Source: Aquibacillus halophilus (GTDB lineage Bacteria > Bacillota > Bacilli > Bacillales > Amphibacillaceae). From it: DNA of 64,000 nt. The notes beneath the pieces are model-generated. The model had not been told where the DNA came from and did not search any database. It saw only the letters and a list, made by a program, of their open reading frames with translations. A program made the translations under genes and the position numbers. Position 1 is the stretch's first letter. Each line of letters opens with the position of its first letter. Shown here one piece after another: positions 26,082-36,200 of the stretch. The stretch covers positions 50,121-114,120 of the forward strand of contig NZ_WJNG01000014.1 in the NCBI RefSeq assembly GCF_009649745.1, given 5' to 3'.

Positions 26082-26630
26082 ATGAAAAAAATAAAATATT
26101 GGGCCATTTTACGAACAGTTCTCATTGCTATTGTATTAGCTGTATTATTTCGTTCTTACTTGTTTGCTAGTTATGTGGTAGATGGTAAGTCGATGGAGCC
26201 AACCTTATATGATGGTAATTTACTAATGGTAAATAAAGTGATTTATGATTTACAACAAATTGATCGATTTGACGTGATTGTATTCCATGCTAATGAGGAA
26301 GAAGATTATGTGAAAAGGGTAATAGCCGAACCAGGAGATTATTTAGAATATAACAATGACCAATTGTATGTAAACGGAGAGTTAGTGGACGAAAGCTATT
26401 TAGAGCCTTTTCGAAAGAATGATGGCAAACCGCTAACTGCAGATTTCACATTGGAACAAGTGACAGGTGAACAACAAGTTCCTGAGGGAAAGTTATTTGT
26501 GTTGGGGGATAACCGAAGAGAAAGCTTAGACAGCAGATATTTTGGTTTTGTTGATGAAGCTTCTGTGGTAGGAAAAGTAGATATTAGATATTGGCCTGTT
26601 TCTCAAGTAGGTTTTCAATTTTTAAATTAA
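26082..26630 (+). CDS. sipV: Type I signal peptidase
   Basis: The start is ATG 26082, eight bases after GGAGG (26069-26073). The 182-residue enzyme has one N-terminal membrane anchor, the nucleophile Ser37 in DGKSMEPTL, the general base Lys78 in DYVKRVIAEPGD, and the family motif VLGDNRRESLDSRYFG. It removes signal peptides outside the membrane. The symbol sipV rests on position after yhjE; other sip paralogues are similar. Confidence 0.92.
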   Translation: MKKIKYWAILRTVLIAIVLAVLFRSYLFASYVVDGKSMEPTLYDGNLLMVNKVIYDLQQIDRFDVIVFHANEEEDYVKRVIAEPGDYLEYNNDQLYVNGELVDESYLEPFRKNDGKPLTADFTLEQVTGEQQVPEGKLFVLGDNRRESLDSRYFGFVDEASVVGKVDIRYWPVSQVGFQFLN

Positions 26631-26720
26631 GGTATGAGCCATTAGGTTTATACCTTGTTTTTTGTGAACATATGGCAAAGCTATTTGAAGGACGGTAGAT
26701 ACGATTGAATATATTTATAA

Positions 26721-27022
26721 GACTTTTCGCAAAATTTTTACAATCGATAAAAATTGCGGCGCAACTTTGTGTGACTTTACCCCATCCTTTATAGTATGGG
26801 TGATCATCCATCGCTGCGAAAAAACACTCCCTTTCCACTGAAAATCCCGCAGGACTTGAATTATCTTCCTGAAACAACACCGCACGCAGAAAAAGTGTTT
26901 TTCTTTTTCAAGGAAGTGTATTCTTCCGAGGAAGTTGAAGCGTTGCCCGCGGAAAGCGACTGCTCGGAGCGAAATCACCATAGCAGTTACGTCGGAGTCT
27001 ATGGATTTTGCGTAAAAAGTTA
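26721..27022. repeat. Composite palindromic element, locus 3 (compact mosaic)
   Basis: The shortest complete copy, about 300 bp. The left part (to about 26837) matches the forward flank and start of a B module. Inside lie an A-type inner part (GAAAATCCCGCAGGA, about 26840-26854), a B-type arm (about 26887-26930) and the reverse end of an A module (GCCCGCGGAAAGCGACTG, 26945-26962). The right end AGTTACGTCGGAGTCTATGG (26986-27005) is the near-exact inverse of the left end of locus 5. It looks like a recombined or deleted inverted pair. Confidence 0.75.
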
Positions 27023-27162
27023 GAAGCAGCCATTATTAATAAATAGGGGTAATTAAACCAGAGTTTAAAATTAAAGTAAGAGAGAGAGTCAATTATTTGA
27101 TACAAAAGTCTAAATGGTGTAGGTTAAAGAAAAATAGTAATTATTAGGAGATTATTAATGAA

Positions 27163-27699
27163 ATGAAGAAAAATAAAAAGAAGTTTATTTATCTATTTTC
27201 AAGCGTGACTGTTTTAGTCATTGGATTAATAATCTGGAAGACAGGTAGTAATGTTGAAGAACCCGTTGAAATTAGCGAAGAAGAACTAGAAGAAATACAA
27301 GAAGAACAAGTGGATATACAAGCATCGAATGAAGAAAATTTTGAAAATGAAACAACTCCAGCAGACGAACTTAAAAAATATGAAACGATGAGCAATGATT
27401 CTATCCTTCAAGAAATCCATAAAATGACGCATCAAAAGGTTATGGCAAAACATAAGTGGGGTTCTGTTGAAATTACAAGACAGCGAGTCGAGAAAATATA
27501 CGCTGAAATAGAAAAAAAAGAAGATTTTCAGAACCAGGCCGTTATATTAAATTTGCTATCTCCATGGTTAGAGGGGAACTTTGACAATGCAGTTGAAGTA
27601 CACAACCAAGTTTGGTCTATTCAGGATGGAACAATTGGGAAAGCTAGTCGGTTACTAACCCCAGAGGAAGAGAGAGAATATATTAATAAACACTTTTGA
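27163..27699 (+). CDS. Single-pass membrane protein, possibly DUF6241
   Basis: The protein has 178 residues: an N-terminal membrane helix (about 8-25), a very acidic linker (EISEEELEEIQEEQVD), then a C-terminal domain with MTHQKVMAKHKWGSVEIT and a Trp-rich patch. I recall a Bacillus DUF family with this HQKV..KWG pattern (DUF6241), unverified. At the start, TTAGGAG is closer to an ATG at 27158 that opens a two-codon frame (ATG AAA TGA) overlapping the gene start at 27163. Confidence 0.65.
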   Translation: MKKNKKKFIYLFSSVTVLVIGLIIWKTGSNVEEPVEISEEELEEIQEEQVDIQASNEENFENETTPADELKKYETMSNDSILQEIHKMTHQKVMAKHKWGSVEITRQRVEKIYAEIEKKEDFQNQAVILNLLSPWLEGNFDNAVEVHNQVWSIQDGTIGKASRLLTPEEEREYINKHF

Positions 27700-27700
27700 T

Positions 27701-27722
27701 GAGGCTATTTAGAAAAGGCCTC
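27701..27722 (+). terminator. Short terminator after the DUF6241-like gene
   Basis: GAGGC (27701-27705) pairs with GCCTC (27718-27722), followed by TTTTG. Confidence 0.55.
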
Positions 27723-27824
27723 TTTTGAACTTAAACAAGAATATACAAAAGGGCGATAGAATATTTTAAAATAGTGTTTAAGATTAAATGGTGTGTTATT
27801 AAATAGTAAATGAGGAGATCTGTG

Positions 27825-28259
27825 ATGGCTACAACAATTAAAGAATTAAAATGCTTGGAAGAAATAAAACAGGCATTTCCAGTCATGAAGCAGTTAAGAA
27901 CTCATTTGGATCAAGAGACATATGTAGAGCTAGTCACAGAAGCTAGGGAAGTTGATCAGTATAAAATGTATGCGTTATTGGAGGACGATATCATTGTTGC
28001 TGTCATTGGCTTTAAACCAATGATTACACTTTATAATGGTAGATTTATTTGGGTATGCGATTTAGTAACAGATTCTGATAAGCAATCAAAGGGATACGGA
28101 CAGAAACTACTATCCTATGTACACGACTGGGCTAAATTACATAACTATCATTGTGTATCATTATCATCTGGATTACAGAGAGAAGATGCCCATCGTTTTT
28201 ATGAAGAAAAAATGGGGTACGATAAAGTAAGTTATGTATTTAAAACCAATTTGATATAG
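27825..28259 (+). CDS. GNAT-family N-acetyltransferase
   Basis: The start is ATG 27825 behind GAGGAG (27812-27817); an ATG at 27810 overlaps that site. The 144-residue protein has the GNAT acetyl-CoA motif A (VTDSDKQSKGYGQKLLSYVHDWA, about residues 84-106), a following LSSGLQREDAHRFYEEKMGY segment, and no extra domain. The acceptor substrate is unknown. It stands alone between short membrane-protein genes. Confidence 0.88.
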   Translation: MATTIKELKCLEEIKQAFPVMKQLRTHLDQETYVELVTEAREVDQYKMYALLEDDIIVAVIGFKPMITLYNGRFIWVCDLVTDSDKQSKGYGQKLLSYVHDWAKLHNYHCVSLSSGLQREDAHRFYEEKMGYDKVSYVFKTNLI

Positions 28260-28293
28260 GACTTTTAAAAGGAGTTTAAAGGGGGAGTAGTTA

Positions 28294-28452
28294 ATGATGA
28301 ATTCATTCGCACTTCTTGGTATTTTTAATATTTTAATTTATTTGGGACTAGTAGTCTTTGGAATCTACGCAGTTATCACGATGTTAAATTTGATGAGAGA
28401 AAGAAACGAAACTCTAAAACAAATACGCGATGAACTATCTGAAATGAAATAA
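28294..28452 (+). CDS. 52-residue single-pass membrane protein
   Basis: ATG 28294 follows GGGGGAG (28281-28287). The product begins MMNSFALLGIFNILIYLGL and has one hydrophobic helix (residues about 5-30) followed by a charged helical tail (LMRERNETLKQIRDEL). It ends 23 bases before a strong terminator. Good translation signals and its own terminator make it likely to be real, though small. Family not recognised. Confidence 0.65.
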   Translation: MMNSFALLGIFNILIYLGLVVFGIYAVITMLNLMRERNETLKQIRDELSEMK

Positions 28453-28475
28453 GGATTATCAAATAGAGGAATTAT

Positions 28476-28519
28476 TTAAATAACCTAAACTACTGCTCCA
28501 AGTAGTTTAGGTTATTTAA
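28476..28519. terminator. 19-bp bidirectional terminator
   Basis: Positions 28476-28494 pair perfectly with 28501-28519 around GCTCCA. The stem ends in TTATTTAATTTG on the plus strand and AAATAA/TTATTT-rich sequence on the other, and it contains the stop of the minus-strand MFS gene. Confidence 0.82.
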
Positions 28520-29655
28520 TTTGAATCAGGCAGTGTCCTGGAAAAGAAGCAAAGTCCTATAAATGAAATTGGGATTAGTATCATTACATAGGTAAATGGA
28601 ATATAGGAAGCTAATGTAGAACCTAAACTCGCACCAATTAAAAGTGTGAAGGAATACACTGCTACAGCAGTAGACTTATGAGTTGTCGCATGTCTTCCTA
28701 CAAGTAAAACAACGATAGGAATGGTTAGTGAAGTTGACGCAATCATCAGCAAGGAAGCGAATAGAGCGGTTGCAACGTTTAAGAAAATGATTGCAGGAAT
28801 AAATCCTATTACCATAACCCCCAACTGAAAGGTTAATACATTTTTGGGGCCGAATCTTTTAATTAGATAACTGGCGAAAAATGCAGGTATGATGCCAATC
28901 AAACTAATCGTTCTGAATAGTTGTAAAGAAAATGGAAAATCTCTCCACTCAGTAAATATGAAAATTTCGAAGGATCCATAAAATAGCATAATCGTTAATA
29001 GTAGGAAAAACGTAATACTATAGAGTTTTCGTAATGATTGATGTCTGAAACATGATAAAATAGTAGAAAACAAATTATTTTGTCGAAAGACTTTTTTTGA
29101 AGAAGATGTTTGTAGAGTTAGAAATAAACCGATAAGAGAACTCAGATAAAAGAAGAAGAAAGCAACAAAGACTGCCTGGTACGTAAATAAGTTAGTAAAA
29201 AAGACCGAGGTTATTTGCCCGAAAACACCAGCAAATAGGAATCCGGTGTTGATCATAGCAATGACAACTGCTTGTAGTGAGCCTTCAAAGTGTTTGAAGC
29301 AGTAGGCAAATGTCACTGGTGCAAAACAAGCAGCTAAAATTCCTTGAAATATGCGAAGGAAAATTAAGCTGTTGATGGAGTTACTTAAGCTAAGTAATCC
29401 TGTAACTAAACATAAAAGGCCCATACCCACTAATAAGATATTACGTAAAGGTAGTCTGTCTGCTAATACACCAAATAAAAGAAGTCCAAAGGCATAGGGG
29501 AAAACAAATAGGGTACTAGATAGCGAGACATAACTTAACGAAACATCATACATTTCTGCTAACATCGGTTGTAGCGGGATCATCACATAGATACTACTAG
29601 CGATAAAGACAGAACAATAGATTAATGTACCTGCTGTAGTGATTTGTTTTGACAT
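28516..29655 (-). CDS. MFS transporter
   Basis: I start at ATG 29655 (MSKQITTAGT) after GGGGTGAG; neighbouring in-frame starts lie at 29658 and 29670. The product of 379 residues has 12 predicted membrane segments and the loop motif A region GVLADRLPLRNILLVGMG between helices 2 and 3. It is a drug-efflux-like major facilitator; the substrate cannot be told. It is divergent from addB, with only about 80 bp between the starts. Confidence 0.87.
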   Translation of the reverse strand: MSKQITTAGTLIYCSVFIASSIYVMIPLQPMLAEMYDVSLSYVSLSSTLFVFPYAFGLLLFGVLADRLPLRNILLVGMGLLCLVTGLLSLSNSINSLIFLRIFQGILAACFAPVTFAYCFKHFEGSLQAVVIAMINTGFLFAGVFGQITSVFFTNLFTYQAVFVAFFFFYLSSLIGLFLTLQTSSSKKVFRQNNLFSTILSCFRHQSLRKLYSITFFLLLTIMLFYGSFEIFIFTEWRDFPFSLQLFRTISLIGIIPAFFASYLIKRFGPKNVLTFQLGVMVIGFIPAIIFLNVATALFASLLMIASTSLTIPIVVLLVGRHATTHKSTAVAVYSFTLLIGASLGSTLASYIPFTYVMILIPISFIGLCFFSRTLPDSN

Positions 29656-29733
29656 CATCTCACCCCACAATGAAGTAGCCTATGGTACTATATGAAAATT
29701 GCGTTATTATGTGCAAAGTAAAGGAGGTAGCTT

Positions 29734-32700
29734 ATGGGGATTCGATTTTTATTAGGAAAAGCCGGTACTGGAAAAAGCGATCGATGTTTAGAGGAAATAA
29801 AAGAAAAGTTGCAGGAAAACCCCCAAGGTTTACCGATTATTTATATTGTTCCAGACCAAATGACTTTTCAACAGGAATATTCACTTCTAAATAAAGACGA
29901 GGTAAACGGTAGTATTCGCGCCCAGGTTTTCAGTTTTTCTCGACTTGCATGGCGGGTATTGCAAGAAACAGGTGGCGGAACAAGAAAGTTTATCAGCTCA
30001 ACAGGTATTCAAATGATGTTACGGAAGATTACCGAGGAGCGTAAGTCTGACTGGAAGGTATTTCAAAAAGCCATTGAAAAAAGAGGTTTCATGGAGCAAT
30101 TGGAGTCAATGATCACCGAGTTCAAACGGTATCGGATAACCCCTGAAATGTTAGCCTCACAAATAATAGAAATGGACCAATTCCAGCACAAGTATTCAGG
30201 TGAAATGGCGATAAGAAATAAGTTGGAAGATCTTAGTTACATTTATGAGAAATTAGTTTTTGCTTTGAAGGACACCTACATTGATAGTGAGGATCAATTA
30301 CAGCAATTAACAGAAAAAATTGCCGATGCTGGATTTTTAGTCGGAGCGGAAATATATATAGATGGTTTTCATCGATTTACCCCACAGGAATTGTTGGTAG
30401 TGGAAGCTTTATTACAGAGGACGGAGCGAGTGACGGTAACACTGACACTTGATCAACCAAACGAGAAAACAGTTTCGGAATTGGATTTATTCTGTCAAAC
30501 AAAGGAAACATATCACTCCTTAGTCGAACTAGCCAATGCAAATAGTGTAGAAATTGAAGAGACTGAGTTATTGAATGATTCAGCAGGAATATTCCGTGAT
30601 CGCCCTTATTTTTCTCATTTAGAAAATTATTTTGATGTCAGGCCAGCACCGAAATATCAAGGAGACGTTCCAATCCAAATCGCGCAAGCCGTCCATCCAA
30701 GAGCGGAAGTGGAAGGAGCGGCCCAAGAGATCCTTCGCTTAGTCCGTGAAGAGAATTATCGCTACAAGGATGTTGCTGTCTTAATTAGGCAAACGGACTT
30801 GTATCAAGATTTAATTGATACCGTATTTAGTGATTACGGAATCCCAGTGTTTATTGACGAAAAGCGAACAATGATGAATCATCCGTTAATTGAATTAATC
30901 CGTTCTGCTTTAGATGTTGTCGAAGGGAATTGGAGATATGATGCTGTTTTTCGTTTGTTAAAAACGGGATTAATTCCAAGTACTAATCGTCGTTATCCAC
31001 TTAATGAAGATGCTATTGATGAATTGGAAAACTATGTATTGGAGTACGGGATCCGAGGAAGAAGTCGGTGGCTAGGTGAAAAACCATGGGTATTTCAACG
31101 TTTCCGTGGATTCGACCAAGCATCACAAACAGATCACGAGAAGGAACTCCAGAAGAAGATAAATCATTATCGTTTTCAAATCGTGGAAGCATTGCAATCG
31201 CTTGATGAAAAGCTAAGAGAAGCTCTGACAGTTGAAGAAAAAGCAACACTTTTATTTGAGTGGCTGGAGTCAATTGGAGTGTCACAACAATTAGAGACTA
31301 CTCGTGATAAGTTGGACCAGCAAGGGAGAATAGAACGTGGTCGTGAACAAGAACAAGTCTGGGAGGCAGTGATTCAACTGCTTGATGAGATGGTTGAGAT
31401 TGCTGGTGAAGAAAAAATGTCATTGCAAGTCTTTCAGACAACACTTGAAACTGGTTTTGAATCGTTAAAATTTGCTCATGTACCGCCAAGCATGGACCAT
31501 GTCGTGACAGGGACGATTGATCGTTCAAGGTTCAGCGGGGTTAAATGTGCATTTCTTTTGGGTGTCAATGAAGGTGTATGGCCAATGAAACCGTCAACAG
31601 ATGGAATGATCTCAGAGGATGAAAGGGAATTGCTTGCCGAGCATGGAATGAAACTGGCTGATGGTAGTAAACGTCAGCTATTAGATGACTGGTTTTACAT
31701 CTACTTAGCCTTTACGGTAGCTCAAGATAGATTGTGGATAAGTTATCCACTAAGCGATGCTGAAGGGAAAACCAAAGTACCGTCACAATTAATTAAGAGA
31801 ATAGAAGACTTGTTTCCGGCATGCAGTGAACAGCTGCTGCTTCAAGATCCAGAAGAAATGTTGGATGCTGAACGCTTTGTGACTACTCCTGTAAAAACTA
31901 GGTCTGCGCTTACCGCTCAATTGGCTAGAAAGCTTAGAGGTTACCCAGTTGATGATATCTGGTGGAATGTGTTGAATTGGTATATGAATCATCAGGAGAA
32001 GAATGGTACAACCAATAGAATTTTAGAAAGTTTGTTCTATAAAAACAAGCCTATTAATCTTTCAGAAGAAACGATAAATAAAATTTATCCAAAACAAATA
32101 AAAGCTAGTGTATCTCGATTAGAAATGTACCATCGCTGTTCCTATCAACACTTTGCTCGTTACAGTTTAGGATTAGAGGAAAGACGAACATACAAACTTG
32201 ACGCTCCAGATATTGGTCAGCTGTTTCACGAGGCATTAAAGAAGATAACAGAATGGATTCAGGCAGAAGGTCGGGATTTCTCACAGGTATATCAAGAGGA
32301 TTCAAAGAAGTATGCACAAAGAGCAGTCCAAAACCTTGCACCTATCTTACAACATCAGATATTGCATAGTTCTAATCGTTACCAATATATCCAACAAAAA
32401 TTAGAGGATATTATTGCACGCGCAGCTTATGTATTAAGTGAACAGTCTCGTCAAAGTAATTTTTCTCCGGTCGGGTTAGAACTTGGATTTGGACCAGGTG
32501 AAAATCAATTGGCGCCAATAAACCTAGAGCTTCCGAATGGCTTTGAATTAATGCTGAGAGGAAGAATAGATCGAGTAGATCGTGCGCTAAATCAAGATGA
32601 ATTATTTTTAAGAATCATTGATTATAAATCTAGTTCCAAAGGGTTAAATCTAGTAGAAGTCTATTATGGATTAGCATTGCAGATGCTTGCCTATTTAGAT

Positions 32701-33228
32701 GTTGTTTTATCTAATTCAGAAAAATGGTTGGGTGCACAGGCTACCCCAGCTGGCGTCCTGTATTTTCATGTTCATAACCCGATGATCTCAGGAAACAATA
32801 AATTAAACGATGTGGATATCGAAAAAGAAATATTTAAGAAATTTAAGATGCAAGGTCTCTTAGTAGAAAACGAACAAGTTGTGAAAATGATGGATACTAA
32901 TTTAGATAGTGGCTCAAGTCATATTGTCCCAGCAGGTTTAAAAAAAGACGGAGAATTCCGTAAGGGCTCTAATACCGCACAAGCAGAAACATTTGATCAG
33001 CTTCAGGGGTATATTCGGAAGTTAATGACAAATGCGGGGATGGACATAACTAGTGGTGGAGTGCATCTAAATCCATTTCAACAAAAACAGCAAACGGCAT
33101 GTACGTATTGCTCGTTTCGTTCGGTCTGTCAATTTGATCCTACATTAGAAGAGAATAACTATCGACGATTACAAGAGCTAAAGGACGAGGAAATAATTGA
33201 GGCCATTGGACGGAAGGAGGAAGGGTAA
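29734..33228 (+). CDS. addB: AddB subunit of the AddAB helicase-nuclease
   Basis: The protein has 1164 residues, the family size. Walker A GKAGTGKS is at residues 8-15. The RecB-like nuclease domain has RIDRVDRA and IIDYKSSSKGL. An iron-sulfur cluster is formed by a cysteine near residue 802 (MYHRCSYQHF) and C1123, C1126 and C1132 (CTYCSFRSVC). AddAB processes double-strand ends and loads RecA after Chi recognition. The start ATG follows AAAGGAGG. Its stop overlaps the addA start by one base (TAATG). Confidence 0.96.
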   Translation: MGIRFLLGKAGTGKSDRCLEEIKEKLQENPQGLPIIYIVPDQMTFQQEYSLLNKDEVNGSIRAQVFSFSRLAWRVLQETGGGTRKFISSTGIQMMLRKITEERKSDWKVFQKAIEKRGFMEQLESMITEFKRYRITPEMLASQIIEMDQFQHKYSGEMAIRNKLEDLSYIYEKLVFALKDTYIDSEDQLQQLTEKIADAGFLVGAEIYIDGFHRFTPQELLVVEALLQRTERVTVTLTLDQPNEKTVSELDLFCQTKETYHSLVELANANSVEIEETELLNDSAGIFRDRPYFSHLENYFDVRPAPKYQGDVPIQIAQAVHPRAEVEGAAQEILRLVREENYRYKDVAVLIRQTDLYQDLIDTVFSDYGIPVFIDEKRTMMNHPLIELIRSALDVVEGNWRYDAVFRLLKTGLIPSTNRRYPLNEDAIDELENYVLEYGIRGRSRWLGEKPWVFQRFRGFDQASQTDHEKELQKKINHYRFQIVEALQSLDEKLREALTVEEKATLLFEWLESIGVSQQLETTRDKLDQQGRIERGREQEQVWEAVIQLLDEMVEIAGEEKMSLQVFQTTLETGFESLKFAHVPPSMDHVVTGTIDRSRFSGVKCAFLLGVNEGVWPMKPSTDGMISEDERELLAEHGMKLADGSKRQLLDDWFYIYLAFTVAQDRLWISYPLSDAEGKTKVPSQLIKRIEDLFPACSEQLLLQDPEEMLDAERFVTTPVKTRSALTAQLARKLRGYPVDDIWWNVLNWYMNHQEKNGTTNRILESLFYKNKPINLSEETINKIYPKQIKASVSRLEMYHRCSYQHFARYSLGLEERRTYKLDAPDIGQLFHEALKKITEWIQAEGRDFSQVYQEDSKKYAQRAVQNLAPILQHQILHSSNRYQYIQQKLEDIIARAAYVLSEQSRQSNFSPVGLELGFGPGENQLAPINLELPNGFELMLRGRIDRVDRALNQDELFLRIIDYKSSSKGLNLVEVYYGLALQMLAYLDVVLSNSEKWLGAQATPAGVLYFHVHNPMISGNNKLNDVDIEKEIFKKFKMQGLLVENEQVVKMMDTNLDSGSSHIVPAGLKKDGEFRKGSNTAQAETFDQLQGYIRKLMTNAGMDITSGGVHLNPFQQKQQTACTYCSFRSVCQFDPTLEENNYRRLQELKDEEIIEAIGRKEEG

Positions 33229-36200
33229 TGCCGAAATGGACGAAAGAACAGGAAGAAGCCATCTATGCTAGTGGCAGTGATATATTAGTTGCAGCGGCAG
33301 CAGGATCAGGAAAAACAGCTGTACTAGTCGAAAGAATAATTCAAAAGTTGCTTAATCGTGAAAATCCGATCGACATTGATTCTTTATTGGTTGTAACTTT
33401 TACTAACGCGGCAGCACAAGAAATGCGCAATCGTGTTGGGGAAGCGTTAGAAGCTGCTTTAGAAGCAAATCCTTCCTCGATACATTTGAAGAAACAATTA
33501 TCGTTATTGCAGCGAGCATCGATATCTACACTACATTCATTTTGCATGGATTTAATTAGACGTTATGCTTATTTACTTGATATTGATCCAGGTTTTCGAA
33601 TTGCCGATGATGTTGAAGCCGATATGATAAGGCAAGAGGTGCTAGAGGATTTATTTGAAGGATGGTACGGAAAAGAAGGTGAAGAGCAGCAGGCGTTCTT
33701 TGCCGTTGTAGATCGCTTCTCGAATGACCGGAGTGATTTAGAGGTTGAGGAACTCATATTAAGTTTGTACACATTTTCAATGCAAAACCCCTGGCCTGAT
33801 GCCTGGCTGGATGAAATGACAGATATGTACGATGTGTCAGAAGCCGAGGATGAGGAAACGATTCAATGGCTAGATATTTTAAAACGTGAAGTAGCTAGTC
33901 AACTACAGGCAATGCGAGCGGAAGCGGAAGCGGCGATTGAGTTAACTAAGGAAAGTGACGGTCCATACCATTATGCTGAAGCGATTGATGCAGACTTTGC
34001 TTTAATAAACGAGGCAGCTGCTAAGCTTGAAATGTCATGGAATCAGGTACAACCTGTTTTTGTAGAAGGAAAGTTCAAGGCATTGTCTCGTAAGAAAGTG
34101 GATTGTGATGAAGACAAAAAAGACAAAGTAAAATCACTTCGAAACAGTTATAAAAAAAGGTGGAAAGATCTTGCTGACGATTGGTTCTCAAGAAAACTTT
34201 CCTCTTATCTAAATGATATGGGTTCATTGCATCCAACCATTAAGCAATTGACAGTACTTGTGAAGGAATTCAAGCAGGGCTATGCTAAGTTGAAAAAAGA
34301 GAAAGCATTAGTAGATTTTTCTGACTTAGAGCATTACACTTTGCAAATTTTGCTTGATGAATCATCAACTGCTGACCATATAGTACCATCGTCAGTCGCA
34401 AGTGAGCTACAAAAAAAATTCTCTGAACTATTAGTGGATGAATACCAAGATACCAATCTTGTCCAAGAAACACTAATATCCCTTATTTCCGATAGGAAGG
34501 GGAATGGAAATATGTTCATGGTTGGCGACGTTAAGCAGAGTATTTACCGATTCCGTCACGCGGAGCCATCCTTGTTTCTTGAAAAGTATAAGCGTTTTGC
34601 CGATCACGACCATCCAGCTAAACGAATTGATCTTGCTCGAAACTTTAGAAGTAGAGATCAAGTCCTATCGGCAACCAATTACATTTTTAGGCAGCTGTTA
34701 AACGAAGAAGTTGGTGAAATGGAGTATGAAAAAGATGCTGAATTAATATACTCTAACACCATTTATGATCAGCTTACACTAAGTGATGCCGATGCTGAAT
34801 TAGTAATCATTGATCGAGAAACTAAGGAAGAAAATCCAACTGAGGAACAAGGCGAAGAAAATTTTCAAGATTTAGAGAAGGCACAAATAGAAGCAAGAGC
34901 TTACGGAAAAATGATCAAAAGATGGATTGGTCATGAAGAAAAGCGACCTACACAGGTTGTTGATAAACGAACAGAAACACAGCGGGATCTACAATATCGC
35001 GATATTGTAATCTTGCTTCGTTCAATGACTTGGGCGCCAACAATTACAGAGGAATTGAAACAACAAGGAATACCAGTCTATGCCGAGTTATCAACAGGTT
35101 ATTTTGAAGCGATTGAGATAAAAGTAATGCTTAGTTTATTAAAAATAATAGATAACCCAAAACAGGATATTCCCTTGGCATCAGTCTTACGTTCACCAAT
35201 CGTCGGATTAAATGAAGAGGATTTAGCACAGATTCGTTTAGTGAAAAAACGCGTTTCCTATTATGATGCGTTGACTAGTTTTATTGTGGAGACAGAAAAT
35301 CAGAACAAAAAACACCAGGTGGAACAATTTTTAACAAAACTTAAAGATTGGCGAATGAGGGCAAGACAAGGTGCACTATCAGAGCTGATTTGGCAAATTT
35401 ACAGGGAAACAGGCTATTATGATTTTGTTGGTGGTATTCCTGGTGGTAAGCAGCGTCAAGCTAATCTTCGAGCACTGTACGATCGGGCGCGAACCTATGA
35501 ATCTACCTCATTCCGTGGCTTATTTCGATTTTTACGTTTCATTGAGCGGATGGAAGAGAAAGGTGACGATTTAGGCGCAGCGAGAGCGCTTGGAGAAAAA
35601 GAAGATGTTGTTCGTATCATGACAATCCACAAAAGTAAGGGACTCGAATTTCCGATTGTCATTTTAGGTGCAATGGATAAACAATTTAATCAGCAGGATC
35701 TTCGTCAAAAGTATTTGCTTCATAAAGATTTAGGTTTTGGAAGCAAGTATATTGATCCAGAAAAAAGAATAATCTATCCTACTTTAGCCTACCATGCACT
35801 AAAGAAAGAAAAGCAACGAGAATTGTGGGCAGAAGAAATGAGAGTATTATATGTTGCCATGACGCGAGCGAAAGAGAAACTTGTCATGATCGGAAATGTC
35901 GCTTCATTTGAGAAGAGACAGGAGAAATGGTTAGAGGTGATTGATCATCCTGACTGGGTGTTACCACCACATTATCGTCTCGAAGCTAAATCATATTTAG
36001 ATTGGGTTGGCCCTGCTTTAGTTCGACATAACCAAAATGACATGTTGAGGAATGTTGAACTAAATATTCAAATTCCTGAGCCTATTCGAGCAGATGATTC
36101 GAAGTGGAATGTACAGCTTATCCATGGAAGTGAATACTCAAACCTAGACCAACACGAACAGAGGCAGGAGTTAGATTTGCAAAAAACGATTCAGGAATGG

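Noticed and set aside
26584..27105. Several overlapping frames in locus 3
   Set aside because: They lie inside the repeat element, overlap each other on both strands and lack translation signals.
34285..34701. Antisense and shifted frames inside addA
   Set aside because: Shadows of a long, motif-complete gene; no independent signals.
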